Below, piece after piece: positions 18,370 to 26,277 of a stretch of DNA of 63,024 nucleotides (the first letter of the stretch is position 1; each line of letters starts with the position of its first letter). The stretch lies in NCBI GenBank assembly GCA_964601515.1, contig CAZRNU010000003.1, forward strand, positions 1 through 63,024, in the 5' to 3' direction. The stretch is from PWND01 sp964601515 (GTDB lineage: Bacteria > Bacteroidota > Bacteroidia > Bacteroidales > UBA7960). The notes under the pieces were generated by a model. It made no database searches, was not told the DNA's origin, and saw nothing but the letters and a program-made list of their open reading frames with translations. The position numbers and the translations under genes were made by a program.

Positions 18370-20271
18370 TTAATATGCCCTTTCGTTTTTGCCTTCTATA
18401 TAATTAATAAAGGATTTGTTGGCCACTTTGTTTCCTCCGGGCGTTGGATAATCGCCGGTAAAATACCAGTCGCCGGTATTCCCCGAACATGCTGAGTGTA
18501 AATCTTCAATTGTTTGGTAAACAATATTTACTTCTGCTCTTACGTCGTGCGCATGCAATAATTGTGATATTTTGGCGGAAATCTGCTCGGGCTTGAAGGG
18601 TTTATAAATAGCCTTTACATGGTTTATAACTTCTTCTTTAGGGGCAACCTCCTGTTCTTTGCACTTTTTATAAACTTCGTTTATAATATGCGCCTGATGT
18701 GTTTCTTTCAGCAGTTCTATTGTTGCACGGAAAGCGATGAAATCTGAAAGCTTAGTCATATCTATACCATAGCAATCGGGATATCTTATTTGAGGTGCAG
18801 AACTAACAACAACTATCTTTTTGGGGTTGAGTCTGTCTAACATTCTTATGATACTTTGCTTTAACGTTGTACCTCTTACAATACTATCATCTATTACAAC
18901 GAGATTATCTATGCCGTTTCTAACCAAACCATAAGTAACATCATATACATGAGTAACTAAGTCATCTCTGGCGGCATCATCAGTTATGAATGTTCTAAGC
19001 TTAGCGTCTTTAACTGCAACTTGATCAACCCTTGGTTTAATATTTAATATGTTTTTTAGATTTTCTTCTGTTAAGTTGCTTCCCAGCTCAAGAATTCTAT
19101 CTTTTTTAATTTCATCACAAAAATCGTTCAACCCTTCAACCATACCTTTAAATGCGGCTAACGCAGTATTGGGGATGTAAGAGAAAATGGTGTTTTCAAG
19201 GTCGAAATTTATTGTTTTCAAGGTAGCCGGTACCAATAATTTTCCAAGCTTTTTTCTTTCCTGATAAATTTCAGCGTCGGTGCCTCTTGAAAAATAAATT
19301 CTCTCAAAGCTACATGATCTCTTGGTTGCTGGTTTTGAGCATTGCACTACATTAATATCTCCGTCTTTCTTAACGATTAGTGCATGACCGGGGTCAAGTT
19401 CTTTAATATCTTCAAAATTCACATTCAATGCTGTCATAATGGCCGGCCTTTCTGAGGTGGCAATAACTATTTCATCATCATGGTAATAAAATGCAGGTCT
19501 GATTCCTGAAGAATCTCTCATTACAAAAGAATCTCCATGTCCCATAAGCCCGGCAACTACATATCCCCCATCCCACGTTTTACAAGAATTGGTGAGAATA
19601 TTCTTTATGTCGATGTGTTGTGCTATCAGCGGAGAAATATCTTTTTTAGTAAAGCCTTGTGCTTTATATTTTCTGTATAAATCTTCGTTTTCATCATCTA
19701 GAAAATGTCCCATTCTTTCAAGAATAGTGACAGTATCTGAAGTTTCATTAGGGTGTTGACCAATATTAACAAGACTTTCGAATAATTCATCAACGTTGGT
19801 AAGGTTAAAATTCCCTGCTATCATGAGGTTTTTCGACATCCAGTTGTTTTCTCTTAAAAAAGGATGACAATATTCTATGCTGTTTTTGCCAAAAGTACCA
19901 TATCTAAGATGTCCTACATATAATTCTCCTACAAGATCGATATGTTTTTTAAGCCAATTAGAATCCTTTAATCTGTCAGGGTTTTCGGTTTTTACTGTTG
20001 CCAGTTTGCTGTGGATTTGTCCGAAAATATCTTTGAGCGGGTTGGCAGAGTTGCTTCTTATTCTGTGCATGTAGCGACTGCCCGGGTCCATGTCGAACTT
20101 TATACATCCTATACCTGCACCATCCTGACCTCTGTTGTGTTGTTTTTCCATCAACAGATACATTTTATCTAAACCGTAAAGAGCAGTGCCGTATTTAAAA
20201 AGGTAGTATTCAATCGGCTTTAAAAGTCTTAGTAAGACAATGCCGCATTCGTGCTTAATATTTTCGCTCAT
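18370..20271 (-). CDS. Amidophosphoribosyltransferase-like enzyme (PurF family, long Bacteroidota form)
   Basis: 633 residues, about 130 more than typical PurF. The N-terminal glutaminase (class II, Ntn) half starts HECGIVLLRLLKP and contains QHNRGQDGAGIG and VGHLRYGTFG. The phosphoribosyltransferase half contains the PRPP loop LVVIDDSIVRGTT and EIYFSRG-like elements. The expected reaction is PRPP + glutamine to phosphoribosylamine, the first step of purine synthesis. The nucleophile would be Cys9, so either an eight-residue propeptide is removed or the true start differs. Bacteroidota often carry this long form, sometimes beside a standard PurF; whether it is the sole PurF here cannot be seen. 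A -7 word (TACTTTTG, 20292-20299, minus) lies upstream. Confidence 0.85.
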   Translation of the reverse strand: MSENIKHECGIVLLRLLKPIEYYLFKYGTALYGLDKMYLLMEKQHNRGQDGAGIGCIKFDMDPGSRYMHRIRSNSANPLKDIFGQIHSKLATVKTENPDRLKDSNWLKKHIDLVGELYVGHLRYGTFGKNSIEYCHPFLRENNWMSKNLMIAGNFNLTNVDELFESLVNIGQHPNETSDTVTILERMGHFLDDENEDLYRKYKAQGFTKKDISPLIAQHIDIKNILTNSCKTWDGGYVVAGLMGHGDSFVMRDSSGIRPAFYYHDDEIVIATSERPAIMTALNVNFEDIKELDPGHALIVKKDGDINVVQCSKPATKRSCSFERIYFSRGTDAEIYQERKKLGKLLVPATLKTINFDLENTIFSYIPNTALAAFKGMVEGLNDFCDEIKKDRILELGSNLTEENLKNILNIKPRVDQVAVKDAKLRTFITDDAARDDLVTHVYDVTYGLVRNGIDNLVVIDDSIVRGTTLKQSIIRMLDRLNPKKIVVVSSAPQIRYPDCYGIDMTKLSDFIAFRATIELLKETHQAHIINEVYKKCKEQEVAPKEEVINHVKAIYKPFKPEQISAKISQLLHAHDVRAEVNIVYQTIEDLHSACSGNTGDWYFTGDYPTPGGNKVANKSFINYIEGKNERAY

Positions 20272-20427
20272 AAGATACTTCCGTTAAAGTGCAAAAGTAA
20301 TCAAAATGAGATTTTTTAGGATTTTTTTTTAGTTTAAAAACGCATAACTAAGTGCAGTCTGAAAAGTTATTATCCCCGAAATTATCTTTAATTGGACTTA
20401 TGGGTTAAATATCTCTCGAGGGTTGTA

Positions 20428-21255
20428 TTATAATTCTGTTTCAAAAAAAGGAGTGACAGTTTTTTTGAAGCCTATGTTTTTTAGCATATATGCAGCATCT
20501 TCAAAATGCTTGTCGATCTGTTCGGGCATATGAGAGTCGGTGCTTATCATCACAGGAATGTCCATTTTCCTACATTCCTGCAAAATTTCTTCAGAAGGAA
20601 AGTATTCGTTTGATTTTCCGGTATATACTCCTCTTGTATTAAGCTCAACAATGCAGCCGTGTTTTTTAATTTGCTGCAGGGTAAGATATACAATGTTTTT
20701 ATACCAATTTTCTTTTGTAGAAAACAGCCTTTCTTTATTATGCATTTTTACTTTGTCGAAATGCCCTATAATGTTGAACTTTTGAGTTTGCAACATTTCT
20801 ATGGTCTGAAAATAAAAAGCTTCAACGGCTTTTTGGGCATCTCCTCCAAAATGTTTTTCAACGCCTTTGAAAAAGAACTCTTCCTTGCCGTCAATAAACC
20901 ATGTTTCGGGACTGTTATTAATTCTAACAAGATGAACAGATCCTATTCTGTAATCGTAATTGCCGTTGTTTGTGATTTTGTCAAAATTGTCGGAATAACC
21001 GGGAATATAATCAAGCTCTATTCCTGTATAAATATTAATTTTTCCTTTATACTTACTTTTTAATTCTTGGGTAGTTGAAAGGTATAATTCAATGTTTTCT
21101 TCTTTTATGCTCCACTCATTTTCGAATGGAAGGGGCGAATGAGGCGTAAAACCAAAAGCCTTAAAACCTTTGTCAATAGCGGCAATAATGTAATCTTCGA
21201 GTTTTTCTTTTCCGTCGCAAAACTCTGAATGTGAGTGAAAATTGTATTTAATCAT
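20428..21255 (-). CDS. PHP-domain histidinol-phosphatase (HisK type)
   Basis: 275 residues. The PHP metal-binding signature is visible: NFHSHSEFCDG at the N-terminus (HxH), FTPHSPLPFEN, GIELDYIPG, GSVHLVR, GHFDKVKMHN and the C-terminal STDSHMPEQ. This fits the HisK-type histidinol-phosphatase (L-histidinol phosphate to histidinol) in histidine synthesis, but no other his genes are nearby, so a different phosphoester substrate is possible. It is separated by 6 bp from udk upstream and so is very likely co-transcribed with it. Confidence 0.82.
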   Translation of the reverse strand: MIKYNFHSHSEFCDGKEKLEDYIIAAIDKGFKAFGFTPHSPLPFENEWSIKEENIELYLSTTQELKSKYKGKINIYTGIELDYIPGYSDNFDKITNNGNYDYRIGSVHLVRINNSPETWFIDGKEEFFFKGVEKHFGGDAQKAVEAFYFQTIEMLQTQKFNIIGHFDKVKMHNKERLFSTKENWYKNIVYLTLQQIKKHGCIVELNTRGVYTGKSNEYFPSEEILQECRKMDIPVMISTDSHMPEQIDKHFEDAAYMLKNIGFKKTVTPFFETEL

Positions 21256-21261
21256 AGTATT

Positions 21262-21894
21262 TTAAACTGCTTGCTCGGGTAGTTTTTCTTTTTGCTTCAA
21301 TTTTATCATAGAGGTTATAATGTCTATAGCTACAAGATTATCACCACCTTGAGGTATAATCAATTCCGCATACCTTTTTGTAGGTTCAATAAACTGCAAG
21401 TGCATTGGTTTTACATATTTTTCATAATGTTCCAGCACTTCAATAAAAGTTCTTCCCCTTTCTTCTATATCGCGGTAAATAATTCTCATTAATCTGTCGT
21501 CGGCGTCGGCATCAACAAATATCTTCATATCCATCAATTCTCTAAGTTTTGACTTGTTAAGAATAAGAATGCCTTCAACAATTATAACATTGCATGGATT
21601 TACCGTGATAGTTTCCTTTGCCCTGGCGCATGTAACATAGGAGTAAACCGGCATTTCAATTGGCTTACCTTCTTTAAGAATTCTAAGATGTTTTTCCAGC
21701 AGACTAAACTCTATGGCACTTGGGTGGTCGAAGTTGATTTTTAGCTTTTCCTCAGCAGATAAATGCCCCAAGTCTTTATAGTAAGAATCTTGGGAAATAA
21801 CACAAACACTGTCTTTTGAAAGCTTTTTTACAATCTTTTTTACAACGGTGGATTTACCGCAACCAGAACCACCGGCAATACCTATTATAAGCAT
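21262..21894 (-). CDS. udk: Uridine kinase
   Basis: 210 residues, the normal length. P-loop GIAGGSGCGKSTVV at the N-terminus, followed by ISQDSYYKDL, NFDHPSAIEF, VEGILILN and RDIEERGRT, all standard for uridine/cytidine kinase in pyrimidine salvage. First gene of a two-gene leftward operon with the PHP phosphatase. Its upstream region, shared with the divergent TauE/SafE gene, contains a heptamer array with a 15-bp inverted repeat. Confidence 0.95.
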   Translation of the reverse strand: MLIIGIAGGSGCGKSTVVKKIVKKLSKDSVCVISQDSYYKDLGHLSAEEKLKINFDHPSAIEFSLLEKHLRILKEGKPIEMPVYSYVTCARAKETITVNPCNVIIVEGILILNKSKLRELMDMKIFVDADADDRLMRIIYRDIEERGRTFIEVLEHYEKYVKPMHLQFIEPTKRYAELIIPQGGDNLVAIDIITSMIKLKQKEKLPEQAV

Positions 21895-21928
21895 GACTTC
21901 TTTTTTGGGGTATAAATATAGTGTTTTT

Positions 21929-22004
21929 AGTCGATAGTCGACAGTCGACAGTCAACAGTTTTTGTTAAAAATTCTATTTCTAAGATAATTGTCGACTGTC
22001 GACT
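21929..22004. repeat. Heptamer array D with 15-bp inverted repeat between divergent genes
   Basis: Units agtcgat, agtcgac, agtcgac, agtcaac at 21929-21956. After 33 bp, two units in the opposite orientation follow. AGTCGACAGTCGACA (21936-21950) and TGTCGACTGTCGACT (21990-22004) are perfect reverse complements separated by 39 bp, so a hairpin or cruciform is possible. It lies between the divergent udk and TauE/SafE genes. Confidence 0.88.
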
Positions 22005-22050
22005 TACAGCTTTATTTCATACTTTTGCCATATATTAAACAGGAATCTCA

Positions 22051-22803
22051 ATGAGTATAGAAAATATTTTGCTTATTCTGGTTGTTGGTGTGGTTTGCGG
22101 TTTTATTAACACTCTGGCGGGAAGTGGTTCGCTTATCAGTTTACCTGCATTAATGTTTATCGGGCTCGATCCTCATGTTGCAAATGGCACAAATCGTATT
22201 GGAATTTTTTTTCAGAATATTGTAAGCAGCGCTACTTTTTATCGTAATAAAATGCTTGATATAAAAACCGGGTTTTATCTTGCATTACCAACAATATTAG
22301 GCAGTGTAGCAGGTGCTTTCATCGTTTTGGAACTTCCTTCGAGGATTGTTGAAATAGTTGTTGCTGTGGTAATGTTTATTATGCTTATTCCTATGTTTAT
22401 AAATTCTAAACGTTGGCTTCACGGGAAAGATATCAGCCTTCAAAAAATTAACTATCCCCTGAGAATTACAATATTCTTTCTGATTGGTGTTTATGGAGGA
22501 TTTATTCAGGCCGGTGTTGGGATTTTTCTTCTTGCAGCTCTTGTAATGAATGCCGGATATGACCTTGTAAAAGCTAATGCACTAAAAGTCTTTATAAACT
22601 TGATATTTACTCCTTTTGCGCTCGGAGTGTTTATAATTTCCGGGAAAATAGATTTAGTGGCGGGATTGGTTCTTGCTGCCGGAAACTCTGCCGGGGCATA
22701 TTTCGCAAGCCACATGGCAATAAAAAAAGGAGCCGGATTTGTAAGGTATATAGTGGTTGCCGTAATTTTAGCAGCCGGCAGTTATTTATTGTTCTTTAAA
22801 TAA
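22051..22803 (+). CDS. TauE/SafE family membrane permease
   Basis: 250 residues, almost entirely hydrophobic, with about eight predicted membrane helices in two halves. Family features are GFINTLAGSGSLISLPALMFIGLDPHVANGTNR in the first half and GVYGGFIQAGVGIFLLAALV in the second. TauE/SafE proteins export or import small anions such as sulfite or sulfoacetate; the substrate here is unknown. It stands alone, divergent from udk, and is followed by a palindromic repeat and a terminator hairpin. Confidence 0.9.
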   Translation: MSIENILLILVVGVVCGFINTLAGSGSLISLPALMFIGLDPHVANGTNRIGIFFQNIVSSATFYRNKMLDIKTGFYLALPTILGSVAGAFIVLELPSRIVEIVVAVVMFIMLIPMFINSKRWLHGKDISLQKINYPLRITIFFLIGVYGGFIQAGVGIFLLAALVMNAGYDLVKANALKVFINLIFTPFALGVFIISGKIDLVAGLVLAAGNSAGAYFASHMAIKKGAGFVRYIVVAVILAAGSYLLFFK

Positions 22804-22809
22804 ATAACT

Positions 22810-22862
22810 GTAGGGACGCCAAGAATAAAATAACGTAGAGACGCCAAGCATGGCGTCTCTAC
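22810..22862. repeat. GTAGAGACGCC-type intergenic palindromic repeat
   Basis: A half copy GTAGGGACGCCAAG (22810-22823) is followed by a perfect 12-bp hairpin: GTAGAGACGCCA (22835-22846), loop AGCA, TGGCGTCTCTAC (22851-22862). GTAGAGACGC words occur as dispersed intergenic repeats in several bacterial groups. It may form a structured 3' end for the TauE/SafE transcript. Confidence 0.75.
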
Positions 22863-22870
22863 ATAAAACA

Positions 22871-22894
22871 AAAAATCCCCAAATGGGGATTTTT
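22871..22894. terminator. Bidirectional intrinsic terminator between the TauE/SafE gene and tRNA-Ala
   Basis: Perfect 10-bp stem AAAAATCCCC / GGGGATTTTT with loop AAAT. A/T runs on both sides allow it to end both the rightward permease transcript and the leftward tRNA transcript. Confidence 0.85.
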
Positions 22895-22913
22895 GTATTT
22901 CACAATTCTTATG

Positions 22914-22987
22914 TGGAGAATAACGGATTCGAACCGATGACCTCTTGGCTGCCAGCCAAGCGCTCTAGCCAACTGAGCTAATTCCCC
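22914..22987 (-). tRNA. tRNA-Ala (anticodon GGC)
   Basis: 74 nt on the minus strand; the 3' CCA is not encoded. The acceptor stem GGGGAAT pairs with ATTCTCC and includes the G3-U70 pair that identifies alanine tRNAs. The D arm is GCTC...GAGC. The anticodon arm is CTTGG-CTGGCAG-CCAAG with anticodon GGC. The T loop is TTCGAAT. The T stem (ATCGG/CCGTT) has one T-T mismatch at 50-64. It has its own promoter and a terminator downstream. Confidence 0.95.
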
Positions 22988-22999
22988 TTTTTTGTTCTG

Positions 23000-23029
23000 C
23001 AAAAATAACAGTTTTCTTAACTTTACAAA
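23000..23029 (-). promoter_or_regulatory. tRNA-Ala promoter
   Basis: On the minus strand TTTG (23026-23029), 18-bp spacer, TATTTTTG (23000-23007): an exact match to the Bacteroidota TTTG/TAnnTTTG pattern. The start point would fall about 6 nt before the mature tRNA 5' end. Confidence 0.8.
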
Positions 23030-23060
23030 CATAATTTTTTAATCAATCAAATCTTATATT

Positions 23061-23942
23061 ATGATTCCCTCCGAATTAAGCTCTTCTATTGGCTTGTTTC
23101 TTTCTAAAACTCTTAGCAAAGAGGTCAGTATTCTTGGTTCAAATAATGCTTCCGGCGGATGTATAAACGATTCGGCAATTATTAAAACCGGCGAAGGAAG
23201 GTTTTTTCTGAAATGGAATATAGCAAAGCGTTATCCAAATATGTTTGATGCTGAAGCTAAGGGTTTGAAACTGCTTAAATCTGCCGGAATAATTCAAATT
23301 CCTGATGTTATCGGAATAGGTGAGATTGGACAACTTTCATGGCTTATGCTGGAATATATTGAGCAAAACCAAGGCTCCAAAGATTTCTGGGAGGATTTTG
23401 GGATTAGTCTTGCCGTGTTGCATAAACAAACTTACGGGAAATTTGGTCTTGACCATGATAATTATATTGGCAGTTTAAATCAATACAACGATTTTTATGA
23501 TAATTGGATAGATTTCTTTATTGACCAACGGCTTGAGAAACAAATTAAACTCGCATCCGACAATGGAAAGCTTGGAATAGAAACAAAAAAACGATTTGAA
23601 AAACTATTCAATCATCTTTCAGACTTTTTTCCCAATGAAGCCCCTTCCCTACTCCATGGCGATTTATGGAGTGGAAATTTTATGATTGGCTCAAATGGTA
23701 AAGTATGTATTTACGATCCTGCGGTATATTACGGGCACAGACTTATGGATATTGGGATGTCTAAACTTTTTGGCGGATTTTCCGGTGCTTTTTACAATTA
23801 TTATAATGAAGAATTCCCTCTGGAAAAAAACTGGCAGGAAGCCGTTGACATCGCTAATCTTTACCCTCTAATGGTTCATGTCAATCTGTTTGGCGGCGGC
23901 TACATAGGCTCAGTAGAATCTATTTTGAAAAGGTATTGTTAA
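23061..23942 (+). CDS. Fructosamine/ketosamine-3-kinase family protein
   Basis: 293 residues, the usual length. Kinase-like fold of the aminoglycoside phosphotransferase superfamily: GGCINDSAIIKTGEGRFFLKWN (N-lobe lysine), LSWLMLEYIEQ hinge, LLHGDLWSGNFMIG (catalytic HGDLWxGN) and CIYDPAVYYGHRLMDIGMSKLFGG (metal-binding D). These enzymes phosphorylate sugar-amine adducts and help reverse protein glycation. It stands alone. Its 3' end converges with lutB across heptamer array E. Confidence 0.92.
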   Translation: MIPSELSSSIGLFLSKTLSKEVSILGSNNASGGCINDSAIIKTGEGRFFLKWNIAKRYPNMFDAEAKGLKLLKSAGIIQIPDVIGIGEIGQLSWLMLEYIEQNQGSKDFWEDFGISLAVLHKQTYGKFGLDHDNYIGSLNQYNDFYDNWIDFFIDQRLEKQIKLASDNGKLGIETKKRFEKLFNHLSDFFPNEAPSLLHGDLWSGNFMIGSNGKVCIYDPAVYYGHRLMDIGMSKLFGGFSGAFYNYYNEEFPLEKNWQEAVDIANLYPLMVHVNLFGGGYIGSVESILKRYC

Positions 23943-23950
23943 GGAAGGCG

Positions 23951-24006
23951 TAAGTTGTAAGTCGGCAGTCGTAAGTCGGATCAAGACTCAGGACTCAGGA
24001 CTTAAC
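23951..24006. repeat. Heptamer array E, overlapping the 3' end of lutB
   Basis: Units taagttg, taagtcg, gcagtcg, taagtcg (23951-23978), then gatcaag, actcagg, actcagg, acttaac (23979-24006), all in 7-bp phase. In the other register they are AGTCGGC/AGTCGTA/AGTCGGA, and AGTCCTG on the minus strand. The second part overlaps lutB and encodes its last residues (S-P-E-S) and TGA stop. Confidence 0.82.
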
Positions 24007-25373
24007 TCCTTCCACAGCTTTCCGAAAGTCTTTTTGGGTACAACCGGCATTGCTCTTCTTTTTCCCCAGGTTTTTCCAAATAGTTTTTTAACAAAGAAGT
24101 TTTTCATGCCGGATGAGGGAAAATCAAGCATCCATCGGTTTTTCATTGCTATTTTCCATATTTTCATTCCCCTCTTTTCGATTTTCGGTACCAAATTATT
24201 TTCAACTGCGTAGTTTCTGTTTTTTAAAAGCTGGGAATGAAGATCTATTCCAACCGGGCATACTTCCGAGCATTTACCGCACAAAGAAGAAGCATAACTT
24301 AGATGTTTATAAATTTCAACACTCTTAAGATGGGGAGTAATAACCGATCCTATCGGACCGGAGTAAACTGTTCCATAAGCATGTCCCCCTATGTTTCTGT
24401 ATATCGGACAGCCATTTAGGCAAGCACCGCAACGAATACACGATAATGCTCGTCTCTGAGGTATCTGAGCTAATACGTTAGTTCTGCCGTTGTCGAGCAA
24501 TATCACATACATAAATCGTGGACCGTTGGCTTCGCCTTTTTGTCGCGGTCCGGTAAATATAGAATTATAGGCTGTAACTTTTTGTCCTGTTCCATGCGTT
24601 GAAAGAAGCGGCCAAAATAAATCAAGGTCGTTTAATGTTGGTATCATTTTTTCAATTCCTGCTATTGCAATGTGAACATCCGGAAAAGATGTTGACATTA
24701 CCCCATTTCCTTCATTCTCGGTAAGGCATACAGCTCCCGGGTCGGCAATTATAAAGTTAGCTCCGCTAATTCCTGCGCCTGCTTTCAAAAATTTGTCTCT
24801 CAGTGTTGTTCTAACGAAAGCTGTAATTTCTTGAGGAGTGCTGTCTATGGGTAATCCGAACTTCTGATTAAATATTTCTGCAATATCCTTGGCACTGCGG
24901 TGCATTACAGGAGTAACGATATGGTAAGGCCTGTCGTTGGAAATTTGTACAATGTATTCTCCCAAATCTGTTTCTATTGCATCTATTCCGTTCTTTTCCA
25001 AACATTCTACCAGGGCAATCTCCTCTGTAATCATGGATTTTGACTTCACAACCAGTTTTACATGGTGTTTTTCGAGTATTTCTACAACAGCTTTTCTCGC
25101 TTCCGATGCATCAAGTGCCCAAATAACTTTCACACCTCTTGAAGACATATTAAGATCAAATTCCTTGAGGTAATTCTCAAGGTTTTCTAATACTTTATGC
25201 TTAACAATACCTGCTCTTTTCTTTGCTAAATCTAGATTTGAATATTGCAGCTTGCCTTTCATTACTGAAGCATCATATCTTGATATGTTAAACGCAATAG
25301 TTTTTCTGTGAGCAAGGTTAAATGCCTTTGATTCGCTGTCTGATAGAAATTTTTCGTATATCTCCTGCATCAA
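23988..25373 (-). CDS. lutB: LutB-type iron-sulfur protein (LUD domain)
   Basis: 461 residues. The N-terminal LUD domain (about 60-300) includes VKSKSMITEEIALVECLEKNGI and TDLGEYIVQI. A ferredoxin-like part carries two [4Fe-4S] motifs, CIRCGACLNGCPIYRN and CGKCSEVCPVGIDL. The C-terminus carries the LutB-type tail. In L-lactate oxidation LutB works with LutA and LutC in a cytosolic electron-transfer complex, but neither partner is adjacent here; the gene sits with rpiB (7 bp apart, same strand). The last four residues and stop come from heptamer repeat DNA. Confidence 0.88.
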   Translation of the reverse strand: MMQEIYEKFLSDSESKAFNLAHRKTIAFNISRYDASVMKGKLQYSNLDLAKKRAGIVKHKVLENLENYLKEFDLNMSSRGVKVIWALDASEARKAVVEILEKHHVKLVVKSKSMITEEIALVECLEKNGIDAIETDLGEYIVQISNDRPYHIVTPVMHRSAKDIAEIFNQKFGLPIDSTPQEITAFVRTTLRDKFLKAGAGISGANFIIADPGAVCLTENEGNGVMSTSFPDVHIAIAGIEKMIPTLNDLDLFWPLLSTHGTGQKVTAYNSIFTGPRQKGEANGPRFMYVILLDNGRTNVLAQIPQRRALSCIRCGACLNGCPIYRNIGGHAYGTVYSGPIGSVITPHLKSVEIYKHLSYASSLCGKCSEVCPVGIDLHSQLLKNRNYAVENNLVPKIEKRGMKIWKIAMKNRWMLDFPSSGMKNFFVKKLFGKTWGKRRAMPVVPKKTFGKLWKELSPES

Positions 25374-25380
25374 TGCCTAT

Positions 25381-25830
25381 TTAAATAGTTTGCTTAATTT
25401 TATCTACTCTGTTTTGATGCCTTCCGCCTTCAAATTTTGTAATTAGAAACACATCAACTATTTTCCAGGCTTCTTCTTCTGAAATAAATCTGGCAGGAAT
25501 AGCGACAATATTTGCGTCATTATGCATTCGTGCAAGTTCCGCAATTTCCTTTTTCCAGCATAGTGCACTTCTAATTCCCTTGTATTTATTAGCAACCATA
25601 TTCACTCCATTGCCGCTGCCGCAAATTATTATGCCAAATTTATAATCGCCCTTTTCGACTGCTTTAGCAAGAGGATGAATATAATCAGGATAATCGACGC
25701 TGAGTGAAGAATTGGTCCCGAAATCTTTAATTTCAAATCCTTTTGAGTTTAATTTTTCTTTAATAATTTGCTTCAGTTCATATCCGGCATGATCTGCTGC
25801 AATACAGATATTATTGACTATTTCCACCAT
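25381..25830 (-). CDS. rpiB: Ribose-5-phosphate isomerase B
   Basis: 149 residues, normal for RpiB/LacAB. Motifs: IAADHAGYELKQIIKEKL at the N-terminus, DFGTNSSLSVDYPDYIHPLAKAV, and the catalytic-cysteine loop GIIICGSGNGVNMVANKYKGIRSALCW. It interconverts ribose 5-phosphate and ribulose 5-phosphate in the non-oxidative pentose phosphate pathway. It probably forms an operon with lutB 7 bp downstream. A -7 promoter word (TAACTTTG on the minus strand, 25853-25860) lies 22 bp before the start. Confidence 0.93.
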   Translation of the reverse strand: MVEIVNNICIAADHAGYELKQIIKEKLNSKGFEIKDFGTNSSLSVDYPDYIHPLAKAVEKGDYKFGIIICGSGNGVNMVANKYKGIRSALCWKKEIAELARMHNDANIVAIPARFISEEEAWKIVDVFLITKFEGGRHQNRVDKIKQTI

Positions 25831-26277
25831 TTTTTGTAATTTAGCTGTCAGGCAAAGTTAGAAATTTATTACTTCTGTTTTGAACAATGAGTTGTTAATA
25901 ATGTTGTATTCTTATGTTGAAAAACTTTTATAAATTTAATTTGATATTGTAAAAACCTTTCTGCTTAAAAAAATATTTTAATTTTTGGAATAATCTTTAG
26001 CTCCATTTATTATTTTTTACAAACAAAAACTCAACATTTTTTAAAAAAAAATCCGCTGTTAGTAATTTGGTATTTATCAGCTAAATGTTAAATTAACAAG
26101 TTGTTAATATTTATAAAAACAGTCTGTTTTTTAGCCATTTACGAAAAATATTGTGCTTTATAAGTTGTTAATTAATTATGAAAACTCAAATAATCAAACC
26201 TTTTTACTTTATTTTGCCAACAGAATTAACACCAACATAAACAACAGATTTATTATTTATAAAATATTTTGTTTTTA
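25831..26277. other. Gene-free AT-rich gap between the divergent rpiB and nadA genes
   Basis: 447 bp with no supported gene. It holds the rpiB -7 word at its left end. The rest is very A/T-rich with homopolymer runs (for example around 26041-26050). I see no riboswitch-like structure, heptamer array or terminator. It probably contains the nadA promoter, but no convincing -33/-7 pair was found. Confidence 0.6.

Noticed and set aside
25831..26277. A riboswitch or small RNA before nadA
   Set aside because: No paired structure or conserved motif could be seen; the stretch is mostly A/T runs.
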